Origin: an uncultured Steroidobacter sp.
GTDB taxonomy: Bacteria > Pseudomonadota > Gammaproteobacteria > Steroidobacterales > Steroidobacteraceae
Length of the DNA: 64,000 nt
NCBI GenBank assembly: GCA_938008435.1
Contig: CALLKK010000012.1
Coordinates: 62,001-126,000 of the forward strand
Direction of reading: 5' to 3'
Below, one piece after another: positions 17,133 to 25,219 of the stretch; position 1 is the stretch's first letter; each line of letters begins with the position of its first letter. The translations under genes and the position numbers were made by a program. Below the pieces are notes generated by a model that saw nothing but the letters and a program-made list of their open reading frames with translations, was not told the origin of the DNA and ran no database searches.

Positions 17133-17957
17133 TCAGCTCGGATCCTTACCGAACTCGCGCGCCAGCTCGGCGGAGCGCCGCGCGGCTGCGGCCACCGCTT
17201 CGGCGAAGGCCGCGCGGATGCGGTGCGCTTCGAGGACGTTGAGCGCGGCTTCCGTCGTACCGCCCTTTGAAGTGACCTGCTGACGCAGGACGGCGGCGGA
17301 TTCGGTCGCCTCGCGCGCCATGCATCCCGCGCCGTAGGCGGTTTCGACGGCGAGCTTGCGGCTCACCTCGCGCGTAAGTCCAAGCGTGACGCCTGCTTCT
17401 TCGAGCATCTCGATCAGCAAGAAGAAATAGGCGGGGCCGCTGCCCGAGACGGCGGTGACCACGTCCATCTGCGCTTCGTCGCTCAACCAAAGCGTGGCGC
17501 CCACTGCGCCAAGAATCTGCTCGGCAGCCGCACGATGCGCTTCGGGAACGCCCGGCGTCGCGAACAGGCCGGTCATGCCGCACCCTTGCAATGCGGGGCG
17601 GTTGGGCATGCAACGCACGACCGGCAGTCCCGACCAGCGCTCGATATCGCTCGCGAGAATGCCGGCTGCGACCGAAATGATGAGCGGCCGGCGCACCGCG
17701 AACGCATCTTTGAGCGCGAGGGTGACGGTACGCAGATCCTGCGGCTTGACCGCGAGAATGACGATGTCGGCTTGCCGGACCGCTTCGTCGTTGCTGGCGG
17801 CGGTGCGTACGCCGTAAGCAGCGCGCAGCTGTTCGAGCTGGCTGGCCACCGGGTCGGCGACGATGATTTCTTGCGGCGCACGACCGCGCGCGATGAGCCC
17901 GCCGATCAGGCTGCGCGCCATGTTGCCGCCGCCGATGAAAGCAATATGCGATGACAT
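17133..17957 (-). CDS. proC: Pyrroline-5-carboxylate reductase
   Basis: Last step of proline synthesis: reduces pyrroline-5-carboxylate with NAD(P)H. 274 residues. N-terminal Rossmann motif IAFIGGGNMARSLIGGL, then VKPQDL and RCMPNRPAL. The C-terminal dimerisation/catalytic domain has AVSGSGPAYFFLLIEML and QQVTSKGGTTEAALN, the family signature. 48 bases from yggS. The product of rocD (semialdehyde/pyrroline-5-carboxylate) is its substrate. Confidence 0.95.
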   Translation of the reverse strand: MSSHIAFIGGGNMARSLIGGLIARGRAPQEIIVADPVASQLEQLRAAYGVRTAASNDEAVRQADIVILAVKPQDLRTVTLALKDAFAVRRPLIISVAAGILASDIERWSGLPVVRCMPNRPALQGCGMTGLFATPGVPEAHRAAAEQILGAVGATLWLSDEAQMDVVTAVSGSGPAYFFLLIEMLEEAGVTLGLTREVSRKLAVETAYGAGCMAREATESAAVLRQQVTSKGGTTEAALNVLEAHRIRAAFAEAVAAAARRSAELAREFGKDPS

Positions 17958-18005
17958 GGAAGAGAGTCTACAAGCAAAGCGCGGCGAGCGGGGCTCGCGC
18001 GCCGT

Positions 18006-18704
18006 TCAAACCTTGGCCGGCCTCGGACCGAAGAGCGCGGTGCCGATGCGGACCCATGTTGCGCCTGCGGCGATCGCCGCTTCGAGATCGTCCGACATGC
18101 CCATGGAGAGCGTATCGAGCTCGAAGCCGCGCGCATTCAGCTCGTCGCGATGACGCGCGAGCTGCTCGAACCAGTGCCGTTGCGCGTCGAACGTGTCCGA
18201 CGGCGGCGGGATGCACATGAGGCCGCGCAGCTTGAGTCTCGGCAGCTCGCGGACACGCTCGGCCAGCGCGACGAGGCCGCTTGGCTCGATGCCGCCTTTG
18301 CCCGGCTCGTCTTCGAGACGCACCTGAATGCACACGTTGAGCGGCGGCGCATGAAACGGGCGCTGCTCGTTCAAGCGCACGGCAATGCGTTCCCGGTCGA
18401 GGGTGTGCACCCAGGCAAAGCGCTCGGCCACGGCGCGGGTCTTGTTCGATTGCAGCTGCCCGGTGAAGTGCCATACGAGGTCCAAGTCGGCCAACGCATC
18501 GAGCTTCGGCAGCGCCTCCTGCAGGTAGTTCTCCCCGAAATCGCGCTGCCCGAGCTCGGCGAGCGCCCGCAGCGCCTCGGCCGGTTGCCCCTTGCTGATT
18601 GCGACCAGTCCGACGGAATCGGGCGGTCGGCCATATTTAGATGTTGCGGATGCGATGCGCGTCCGGGTTTCGCGGAAGCGACTTAGCAGAAGATCGCGGT
18701 CCAT
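18006..18704 (-). CDS. yggS: PLP homeostasis protein YggS/PipY
   Basis: 232-residue, single-domain, alanine-racemase-like TIM barrel that binds PLP and buffers its cellular level. Lys38 in LVAISKGQP is the PLP lysine; FGENYLQEA, WHFTGQLQSNK and the C-terminal LSMGMSDDLEAAIAAGATWVRIGTALFG are diagnostic. ATG at 18704 matches the family start; an upstream in-frame extension to 18779 has no support. First gene of a minus-strand operon and divergent from pilT, the same arrangement as in pseudomonads. Confidence 0.94.
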   Translation of the reverse strand: MDRDLLLSRFRETRTRIASATSKYGRPPDSVGLVAISKGQPAEALRALAELGQRDFGENYLQEALPKLDALADLDLVWHFTGQLQSNKTRAVAERFAWVHTLDRERIAVRLNEQRPFHAPPLNVCIQVRLEDEPGKGGIEPSGLVALAERVRELPRLKLRGLMCIPPPSDTFDAQRHWFEQLARHRDELNARGFELDTLSMGMSDDLEAAIAAGATWVRIGTALFGPRPAKV

Positions 18705-18801
18705 CGAGGTTCGGTTCTCGGTCGCGGCTAATGCGGTGTCGGGGGCGGATCTAGGCGGAAAGTGCGGACCAGTTAACATATTTGGCTCGATACCGCTCCG
18801 C

Positions 18802-18807
18802 TATACT
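18802..18807 (+). promoter_or_regulatory. Candidate -10 box (TATACT) for pilT
   Basis: TATACT lies 132 bases before the pilT ATG in the yggS-pilT divergent gap, with a TTTGGC-like -35 only 15 bases upstream, so the match is weak. The region 18705-18938 holds no gene. Confidence 0.3.
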
Positions 18808-18938
18808 CGCATGCGTTCTCTCCAGCTCGCGAGGCGTGTTCGCGTGCGAGGTTTCCGTTCCCTGAACGCATGACCTTACGCGGTGAGGACCCGGAACCTC
18901 CAACCCGCTTCGTGGGGAAGGGACCAAAGGAAACGTTC

Positions 18939-19979
18939 ATGCCTGTCGATATCGCGCAGCTACTCGCTTTCGCCGTCAAGAATAACGCCTCCGACTTGCA
19001 CCTGTCCGCGGGCGTGCCGCCGATGATTCGCGTGGACGGCGACATGAAGCGGATCAATATGCCGCCGCTGACGCACAAGGAAGTGCACAGCATGGTGTAC
19101 GACATCATGAACGACAAGCAACGGAAGGCTTACGAAGAATTCTACGAGACGGACTTCTCTTTCGAGATTCCGAAGCTCGCGCGCTTTCGCGTCAACGCGT
19201 TCAATCAGAGCCGCGGCGCCGCAGCGGTGTTCCGCACCATTCCCTCGATCATCATGTCGCTCGACGACTTGAACGCGCCGAAGATCTTCAAGGATCTGGC
19301 GATGCAGCCGCGCGGGCTCGTGCTCGTGACGGGACCGACCGGTTCGGGTAAGTCGACCACGCTCGCCGCGATGGTCAATTACATCAACGAGAACAAGCCG
19401 GATCACATCATCACGATCGAGGACCCGATCGAGTTCGTGCACGAGAGCAAGCGCTCGCTCGTCAATCAGCGCGAGGTGCATCGCGACACGCTCGGCTTCA
19501 GCGAAGCGCTGCGCTCGGCGCTGCGCGAGGACCCGGACGTAATCCTGGTCGGCGAAATGCGCGACCTCGAAACCATTCGCCTCGCGCTCACCGCGGCCGA
19601 AACCGGTCACTTGGTGTTCGGCACGCTGCACACGAGCTCGGCCGCGAAGACGATCGACCGTATCGTCGACGTGTTCCCGTCGGCCGAGAAGGAAATGGTG
19701 CGGACGATGTTGTCCGAGTCGTTGCGCGCAGTGATCTCGCAGACGCTCTTGAAGCGTATCGGCGGCGGCCGCGTTGCGGCGCACGAGATCATGATCGGAA
19801 CGCCCGCGATCCGAAACCTGATCCGCGAAGGCAAGATCGCGCAGATGTACTCGGCGATCCAGACCGGACAGAAGGACGGCATGCAGACGCTCGATCAGTG
19901 TCTGGCCGAGCTGCTGCAGAAAGGCATCGTGACCAAGGAAGAGGCGAGGTTCAAAGCGCAGAACAAGGATGCTTTCTGA
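18939..19979 (+). CDS. pilT: Type IV pilus retraction ATPase PilT
   Basis: Hexameric secretion-superfamily ATPase that powers pilus depolymerisation and twitching. 346 residues from the ATG at 18939. N-terminal PAS-like domain SDLHLSAGVPPMIRVDG, Walker A GPTGSGKST (about residues 134-142), Asp box ITIEDPIEF, Walker B VILVGEMRDLET and His box GHLVFGTLHTSSA. The C-terminal TPAIRNLIREGK contains the AIRNLI motif needed for retraction by PilT. That motif is missing from the two paralogues that follow. Divergent from yggS. Confidence 0.96.
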   Translation: MPVDIAQLLAFAVKNNASDLHLSAGVPPMIRVDGDMKRINMPPLTHKEVHSMVYDIMNDKQRKAYEEFYETDFSFEIPKLARFRVNAFNQSRGAAAVFRTIPSIIMSLDDLNAPKIFKDLAMQPRGLVLVTGPTGSGKSTTLAAMVNYINENKPDHIITIEDPIEFVHESKRSLVNQREVHRDTLGFSEALRSALREDPDVILVGEMRDLETIRLALTAAETGHLVFGTLHTSSAAKTIDRIVDVFPSAEKEMVRTMLSESLRAVISQTLLKRIGGGRVAAHEIMIGTPAIRNLIREGKIAQMYSAIQTGQKDGMQTLDQCLAELLQKGIVTKEEARFKAQNKDAF

Positions 19980-19998
19980 CGCTGCGCGCCAGGATGCA

Positions 19999-20146
19999 GG
20001 CTCTAGGCTGTAGGCGGTAGGTCCGTAAATGGCACTTCGACAGGTCGAATCGCGAGTGCATGGCGGTTGCCCCACGGCCGAGCGCCGTCGCACCTTTTCT
20101 TACCTACAGGCTACAGCCGACAGCCTACTGCCTGGCGACAGCCGCT
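19999..20146. repeat. Heptanucleotide repeat element A (inverted pair)
   Basis: Left tract 19999-20022 is three head-to-tail seven-base units (GGCTCTA, GGCTGTA, GGCGGTA) plus GGT. Right tract 20101-20146 carries the same kind of units (GGCTGTC, GGCTGTA, GCCTGTA, GGT) on the opposite strand. About 78 bases separate the tracts, so the whole could fold as a long imperfect hairpin in the pilT-pilU gap. One of six such sites in the window. Confidence 0.65.
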
Positions 20147-20162
20147 AGGCGAGGAGCCTTTC

Positions 20163-21326
20163 GTGGAACGCGAACAAGCTATCAAGCTCATGCAGGATCT
20201 GTTGCGGCGACTCGTCGACCGCAAGGGCTCGGATTTGTTCATCACGGCCGGCTTTCCGCCTGCGATCAAGATCGACGGCGAGATCCGCCCGCAGTCGCAG
20301 CGCGCGCTGACGCCGGAAGAGAGTGCCGTGCTCGTGCGCTCGATCATGAACGACAAGCAGACGCGCGAGTTCGATGCGACCAAGGAGTGCAACTTCGCGA
20401 TCGCGCCGGTCGGCATCGGGCGCTTCCGCGTGAGCGCCTTCGTGCAGCAAGGCTTGGTCGGCTGCGTGGTGCGTACGATCAACGCCAAGATCCCGACCAT
20501 CGAGGAGATGCAGCTGCCGCCGATCCTCAAGGACATCGTGATGAGCAAGCGCGGCCTCGTCATCGTCGTCGGCGGTACCGGTTCGGGTAAGTCGACGACG
20601 CTCGCGGCGATGCTCGATTACCGCAACGAGAAGACGCGCGGCCACATCATCACGATCGAGGACCCGGTCGAGTACGTGCATACTCACAAGGGGTGCGTGA
20701 TCACGCACCGCGAGGTGGGCGTGGACACCGAGAGCTGGCACATGGCGCTCAAGAACACGCTGCGCCAGGCGCCCGATGTGATCCTGATCGGCGAGATCCG
20801 CGACCGCGAGACGATGGAATACGGCATTCAGTTCGCCGAGACCGGACACTTGGTGCTCGCGACGCTGCACGCCAACAGCGCCAACCAGGCGCTCGATCGC
20901 ATCATCAACTTCTTCCCGGAAGAGCGCCGCGAGCAGCTGCTCATGGATCTCTCGCTCAACATCCGGGCGATGATTTCGCAGCGTCTGATTCCGCGCGAGT
21001 CGGGCGTGGGCCGTATCGCGGCGATGGAAATCATGCTCAACTCGCCGCTGATCGCGGACCTCATCTTCAAGGGCGAGGTGGCCGCCATCAAGGAGGTCAT
21101 GGCCAAGTCGAACCGGCTCGGCATGAAGACCTTCGACCAATCGCTCTTCGAGCTCTACGAGGCAGGGATCATTTCCTACGAAGAAGCGTTGCGTAATGCG
21201 GACTCGAAGAACGAGGTGCGCCTGCGCATCAAGCTCGAGAGCAAGCGCGAGTCGAAGCTCTCGGACGAGGCGGCGAGCAGCTTGCGCATCATGGAGGACG
21301 AGACGGAAGGGGTCATCGGCCGATAG
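20163..21326 (+). CDS. pilU: PilT/PilU-type pilus retraction ATPase (PilU)
   Basis: 387 residues from the GTG at 20163, chosen because GAGGAG lies six bases upstream and the product then begins VEREQAIKLMQDLLRRLVDRKGSDLFI. Walker A GGTGSGKST, Asp box ITIEDPVEYVH, Walker B VILIGEIRDRET, His box GHLVLATLHANSA. PilT's AIRNLI is replaced by SPLIADLIFKGEV, as in PilU proteins, which assist PilT-dependent retraction. The charged C-terminal tail (residues about 350-387) is typical of PilU. Separated from pilT by repeat element A. Confidence 0.9.
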   Translation: MEREQAIKLMQDLLRRLVDRKGSDLFITAGFPPAIKIDGEIRPQSQRALTPEESAVLVRSIMNDKQTREFDATKECNFAIAPVGIGRFRVSAFVQQGLVGCVVRTINAKIPTIEEMQLPPILKDIVMSKRGLVIVVGGTGSGKSTTLAAMLDYRNEKTRGHIITIEDPVEYVHTHKGCVITHREVGVDTESWHMALKNTLRQAPDVILIGEIRDRETMEYGIQFAETGHLVLATLHANSANQALDRIINFFPEERREQLLMDLSLNIRAMISQRLIPRESGVGRIAAMEIMLNSPLIADLIFKGEVAAIKEVMAKSNRLGMKTFDQSLFELYEAGIISYEEALRNADSKNEVRLRIKLESKRESKLSDEAASSLRIMEDETEGVIGR

Positions 21327-21407
21327 GGAATCGCCGTGCCGGGCGCGGCTCACACCGCCGCGCGGATTGCGTCGAGTCCCCGTGCTACATGATTGTCAGG
21401 ACTGGCT

Positions 21408-22529
21408 ATGGGTGCGGAAGGCGATCAGATCGACAATGAAATGAGCGGGGCAGGGGAGGACCGCCAAGTCGTCCTCAATACCAAGCCGCTCTTCAAGCTC
21501 ATGGTCGACAAGCGGGCGTCGGACCTGTTCTTCACGTCCTACGCGCCGATCAAGATCAAGATCGAAGGTCAGATCTTTCCGGTCAACAAACAGATGCTCA
21601 CGCCGGAGGTCGTGCGTCAGGCGGCCTACGGCCTTATGACGCAGGAGCAGATCGAGGCGTTCAACGAAGAGCTCGAGATCGACTTCGCGATTTCCGAGCC
21701 GGGTCTCGGGCGCTTCCGCGTCAACGTTTTCCATCAGCGCGGCAACCCGGCGATGGTGCTGCGTTACATCACCGCCGACATGCCGCGTCTGGAGGATCTT
21801 GGGCTTCCGGAGATCCTGAAGGATCTCGTCATGCTCAAGCGCGGCCTCATTCTCATGGTCGGCGCGACGGGTTCGGGCAAGTCGACGACGCTCGCGGCGA
21901 TGATCAACTATCGCAACGAGAACTCCTCGGATCACATCATCACGATCGAGGACCCGATCGAATTCCTGCACACGAACAAGCGCTCGATCATCAATCAGCG
22001 CGAGGTCGGTCTCGACACCAAGTCGTACGCTCGCGCGTTGCGCAGCGCGATGCGTGCCGCGCCGGACGTGCTCCTCATCGGCGAGATTCGCGATCGCGAG
22101 ACGATGGAGTCGGCGATCATGCTTGCCGGCACCGGACACCTCGTGCTCGCCACGCTGCATGCGAACAACGCCGCGGAAACGCTCGATCGCATCATCAACA
22201 TGTTCCCGCGCGATCAGCACAACCAGATCTTCCTGGACCTGTCGCAGTACCTGCGCGCGATCATCGCGCAGCGTCTGGTGCCCGGTAAGAACAAGCGCCG
22301 CGTCGCCGCCGTCGAGCTCCTGATCAACACGCCGCACATGCAGGAGCTCATCAAGAAGGGCGACGTCATCGGCGCGAAAGAAGCGCTGCGCACGAGCACG
22401 GAGAAGGGTATGCAGCACTTCGACACCGCGCTCTACGAGCTGTACCGCGCCGGGCGCATCACGATGGAAGATGCGCTCGCGTACGCCGATTCGCGCACGA
22501 ATCTCGAGGCAAAGATCAACTTCGGGTGA
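21408..22529 (+). CDS. Third PilT/PilU-family ATPase
   Basis: 373 residues from the ATG at 21408 (AGGA six bases before); a TTG at 21393 is a weaker alternative. The N-terminus has an extra acidic leader (about 20 residues) before KPLFKLMVDKRASDLFFTSYAPIKIKIEG. Walker A GATGSGKST, Asp box ITIEDPIEF, Walker B VLLIGEIRDRETM, His box GHLVLATLHANNA. The AIRNLI position reads TPHMQELIKKGDV, so it belongs with PilU rather than PilT, but it is diverged from the preceding pilU. Either a second PilU or a specialised motor. Confidence 0.88.
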   Translation: MGAEGDQIDNEMSGAGEDRQVVLNTKPLFKLMVDKRASDLFFTSYAPIKIKIEGQIFPVNKQMLTPEVVRQAAYGLMTQEQIEAFNEELEIDFAISEPGLGRFRVNVFHQRGNPAMVLRYITADMPRLEDLGLPEILKDLVMLKRGLILMVGATGSGKSTTLAAMINYRNENSSDHIITIEDPIEFLHTNKRSIINQREVGLDTKSYARALRSAMRAAPDVLLIGEIRDRETMESAIMLAGTGHLVLATLHANNAAETLDRIINMFPRDQHNQIFLDLSQYLRAIIAQRLVPGKNKRRVAAVELLINTPHMQELIKKGDVIGAKEALRTSTEKGMQHFDTALYELYRAGRITMEDALAYADSRTNLEAKINFG

Positions 22530-22530
22530 T

Positions 22531-22592
22531 GGCGACGTAGCCGTCGCCGGCTGTGGGAAGAAGGCATTCAGTGCGCATTGCGCACTGAATGC
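22531..22592. terminator. Two consecutive hairpins after the third pil ATPase
   Basis: A 7-base stem (GGCGACG/CGTCGCC, 22531-22548) directly follows the stop codon. Next comes a perfect 13-base stem (GCATTCAGTGCGC/GCGCACTGAATGC, 22564-22592) with a three-base ATT loop. No U-tract follows. Likely a transcript end or 3' stabiliser for the pilT-pilU-pilU run. Confidence 0.5.
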
Positions 22593-22673
22593 AGAAGGCT
22601 TTGGGCGAGCAGGCCTGACGCAAGAACGTCGCTATCGGTCCTGCGCCGTATTTCCCTGGCTTTAGCCCTTCCT

Positions 22674-22718
22674 GCCAGAGCCCAGCTCCCAGAGCCCAGA
22701 GCCCAGCGCCCAGGGCCC
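22674..22718. repeat. Heptanucleotide repeat tract C (G-rich, flush with stop codon)
   Basis: On the minus strand six seven-base units of the form GGGNNCT (GGGCCCT, GGGCGCT, GGGCTCT twice, GGGAGCT, GGGCTCT) follow each other without spacers. The tract begins immediately after the TAA stop codon of the PyrK-like gene (22719-22721). Six GGG runs spaced by four bases fit the G-quadruplex pattern. Confidence 0.7.
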
Positions 22719-23594
22719 TTATGAGGCAAATACCGCCTCGGCGTCGAATACCGGCCCATCCACGCACACGCGTTTCATCGCTGGCCCTTGCGGCGTTTCG
22801 ACGCGCACGGCGCATCCGGCGCACCCGCCGACGGCGCACGCCATGAACTCTTCGAGCGAGACTTGGCAGGGCACGTTGAAGCGGCGTGCGACCGCGGCCG
22901 TTGCTTTCAGCATCGGCGTGGGACCGCAGGCGAAGATTTCGACATTCGCGAGCTCGGTGGCATCCAAGGTGGCAAGCCACGTCGCGGCCAAGTCCGTGAC
23001 GTAACCTTCGTAACAGCCCGGAAAGCCGGCGAATGAAGCCAAGCGGCTCGGAATGCCCCATTCATCGAGCAGCGGCATGCACGCGATCACGCCGTCGGGC
23101 AGGCCCGGCACCAGGATCGTCGACGGTCGCGTGCGGAACGGAAACGGAATTTCCGAGCCCATGAGCACGAACGGCTGCCATTGCGCATCGGTGCGTTCGC
23201 GCAACTGCTCGGCGAGGAACACCATCGGCGGAATGCCGATGCCGCCGCCGATGAGCAGCGTGCGCGGTCGATCCGCGTGCGGCTCGAACGCATTGCCGAT
23301 GGGACCGAGGCAGCTGATGCGCTCGCCCACGCGCCGCTCGGACAGCGCGGTCAGCCCCTTGCCCACGATCTTGTACAGCACGTCGATCGTTTCGCGTTCG
23401 GGATTTGCGCGCATGATCGACAGCGGGCGACGCATCGGCAGGCGCGGATCGCACGTCAAATGCACGAACGAACCGGGACGCGCATGCCGCGCGCATTTCG
23501 GCGCCTTGAGCTTGAGAATGTATTGATTGCCCTCGAAGCGCTCGTGCGCCAGCACTTCTGCGTCTTCGAGAAAGATGGTGCCGCGGTGGGTCAT
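22719..23594 (-). CDS. PyrK-like dihydroorotate dehydrogenase electron-transfer subunit
   Basis: 291-residue ferredoxin-reductase-fold protein. FAD-binding RRPLSI, NAD(P)-binding LIGGGIGIPPMVFLAEQL, and a [2Fe-2S] cluster motif EEFMACAVGGCAGCAVRV with a fourth Cys in KRVCVDGPVF, the PyrK arrangement. PyrK normally serves class 1B dihydroorotate dehydrogenase; no pyrD is in the window, so the partner is unknown. The ATG at 23594 is flush against heptad repeat B and has no Shine-Dalgarno; an in-frame start farther upstream, reading through the repeat to 23681, cannot be excluded. Lies downstream of pyrB on the same strand. Confidence 0.85.
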   Translation of the reverse strand: MTHRGTIFLEDAEVLAHERFEGNQYILKLKAPKCARHARPGSFVHLTCDPRLPMRRPLSIMRANPERETIDVLYKIVGKGLTALSERRVGERISCLGPIGNAFEPHADRPRTLLIGGGIGIPPMVFLAEQLRERTDAQWQPFVLMGSEIPFPFRTRPSTILVPGLPDGVIACMPLLDEWGIPSRLASFAGFPGCYEGYVTDLAATWLATLDATELANVEIFACGPTPMLKATAAVARRFNVPCQVSLEEFMACAVGGCAGCAVRVETPQGPAMKRVCVDGPVFDAEAVFAS

Positions 23595-23596
23595 TG

Positions 23597-23743
23597 GGAG
23601 CTGTAGGCTGTGGACTGTAGGCTGCAGCAAGAAAGGGCGACACGAGATCGATGGTCGCCGCCCTCGCATAGGATCGAACATTCAGCTGCGATCAATTTTG
23701 TCTCCGCACACCGCGCTTGGCCCTACGGCCTACCGCCTACAGT
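23597..23743. repeat. Heptanucleotide repeat element B (inverted pair)
   Basis: Left tract 23597-23627 has units AGCTGTA, GGCTGTG, GACTGTA, GGCTGCA on the plus strand. Right tract 23718-23743 has GACTGTA, GGCGGTA, GGCCGTA on the minus strand. A 90-base core lies between. The right tract runs into the end of pyrB, and its first unit supplies the pyrB TAG stop codon. Confidence 0.7.
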
Positions 23744-24738
23744 CTTCTTCTTGCCTGGACATTTCTGGCGATCGTCGCGAGCACGGCCATGCGCACGGCG
23801 ACGCCGTTGGTCACCTGACGTTGAATGACGGACTGCGGTCCGTCGGCGACATCGCTCGCGATCTCCACGCCGCGATTCATCGGTCCCGGATGCATGACGA
23901 TCGCATCCGGCCGGGCTCGACGCAGGCGCGCTGCATCGATGCCGAACTCGCGGTGATAGGTCGCCTCGTCGGTGATGAGCGCGCCCTTCATGCGCTCGCG
24001 CTGAATGCGCAGCGTCATCACGACATCGACGCCTTCGATGGCCTCGTCCAAGCGCGTGAAGCGCAACGCTTGCGGAAACTCTGCGGGCGGCGGCATCAGC
24101 TGCGGCGGCGCGGCGATGCGCAGCTCCTTAACCCCGAGCGTGGTGAGCGCTTGATACGCGGAACGAGCCACGCGCGAATGCGCGATGTCGCCTGCGATCA
24201 AGACGGTGAGCTGCGTGAAGTCGCCTTTGGTCTGGCGAATCGTGAGCGCATCGAGCAGGCCTTGCGTCGGATGCGAGAGGTGCGCTTCGCCCGCGTTGAG
24301 GATGCAGACGTGCGGCGCGACGTGGCGCGCCACGAACGCGGGCAAGCCCGGCTCGGCATCGCGCATCACGAGGATGTCCGCGTGCATCGCCTGCAGCGTG
24401 TAGATGGTATCGAGCACGGTCTCGCCCTTGACGCGCGAGGAGGTCTGCATGTCGAGATTGACCACGTCGGCGCCGAGGCGCTGCGCGGCGATCTCGAAGG
24501 ACACGCGCGTGCGCGTGCTCGGCTCGAAGAACAGATTCGCGACCGTGTGTCCTGCGAGCGCCTGATCTCGCGCGGGCATGTCGCCGGGCGTGCGCACGTA
24601 GAACTGCGCCAGATCGAGCAGGGCGGTGAGCTCTTCGCGCGTCAGGCCTTCGAGCGTGATGAGATGACGCAGCCGGCCTTCCGTATCGCGCTGCACGGAA
24701 GCACCGAGATCGATCATGTCGGCGGGCTGCAAACTCAA
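23737..24738 (-). CDS. pyrB: Aspartate carbamoyltransferase catalytic subunit
   Basis: Second step of pyrimidine synthesis: carbamoyl phosphate plus aspartate. Motifs: FFEPSTRTRVSFE (carbamoyl-phosphate site), HLSHPTQGLLDALT, HSRVARSA, LRIQRERM and HPGPMNRGVEI. About 333 residues if translation begins at the TTG at 24738, eight bases after GGAGAG; the first ATG, at 24717, is too far from that site. The ruvX stop lies 14 bases upstream. The C-terminus ends within heptad repeat B. No regulatory pyrI or pyrC-like partner is adjacent. Confidence 0.93.
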   Translation of the reverse strand: MSLQPADMIDLGASVQRDTEGRLRHLITLEGLTREELTALLDLAQFYVRTPGDMPARDQALAGHTVANLFFEPSTRTRVSFEIAAQRLGADVVNLDMQTSSRVKGETVLDTIYTLQAMHADILVMRDAEPGLPAFVARHVAPHVCILNAGEAHLSHPTQGLLDALTIRQTKGDFTQLTVLIAGDIAHSRVARSAYQALTTLGVKELRIAAPPQLMPPPAEFPQALRFTRLDEAIEGVDVVMTLRIQRERMKGALITDEATYHREFGIDAARLRRARPDAIVMHPGPMNRGVEIASDVADGPQSVIQRQVTNGVAVRMAVLATIARNVQARRRL

Positions 24739-24751
24739 GCTCAACTCTCCT

Positions 24752-25219
24752 CTAGACGCGCTGCGCCGCACCCGGCTCGTCGAACCACCGCTCGAGGAGG
24801 ATGCGTGCTGCCACTTTGTCGATGTCACCGTGCGTCGTGCGGCGGCGTTTCAGCCCGCGGGCGCGCGCGTCGCGCAGCTGCTCGGCAGCCTCGCGCGAGC
24901 TCAAGCGCTCGTCGACGAGCGCAACCGGCAATCCGTAGCGGCGCTTGATGTCGTGGGCGAAGCGGCGGCTGGCCTTGGTGACGTCGGTGGGTGTGCCGTC
25001 CATATTATAGGGGAGCCCTACCACCAGCTGCGCGGGTTGGTAATCGGCGACCAGCCGGTCGATGTCGGCCCACGGCACAGCGCCCGCGCAGCGCAGCGTC
25101 GCGAGCGGGCGCGCCGTGCGCGTCAGCGTATCGCCTGCAGCGACGCCGATCCGGCGCGTGCCGTAATCGAAGGCCAGGATGATTTGCGGTGCTCCGGCGG
25201 ATGCACCGGCGTCGACCAT
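24752..25219 (-). CDS. ruvX: Holliday junction resolvase-like RuvX/YqgF
   Basis: 155-residue RNase-H-fold protein, also implicated in 16S rRNA 5' processing. AFDYGTRRIGVA carries the first catalytic Asp, VVGLPYNMDGTP and LVDERLSSREA the second acidic site, and GDIDKVAARILLERW the third. ATG at 25219 shares one base with the TAA stop codon of yqgE, so the two are coupled. Followed by pyrB, the order seen in pseudomonads but without pyrR between. Confidence 0.92.
   Translation of the reverse strand: MVDAGASAGAPQIILAFDYGTRRIGVAAGDTLTRTARPLATLRCAGAVPWADIDRLVADYQPAQLVVGLPYNMDGTPTDVTKASRRFAHDIKRRYGLPVALVDERLSSREAAEQLRDARARGLKRRRTTHGDIDKVAARILLERWFDEPGAAQRV

Noticed and set aside
18006..18779. Upstream start for yggS at 18779
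   Set aside because: The added N-terminus MLTGPHFPPRSAPD has no counterpart in the family; ATG 18704 fits.
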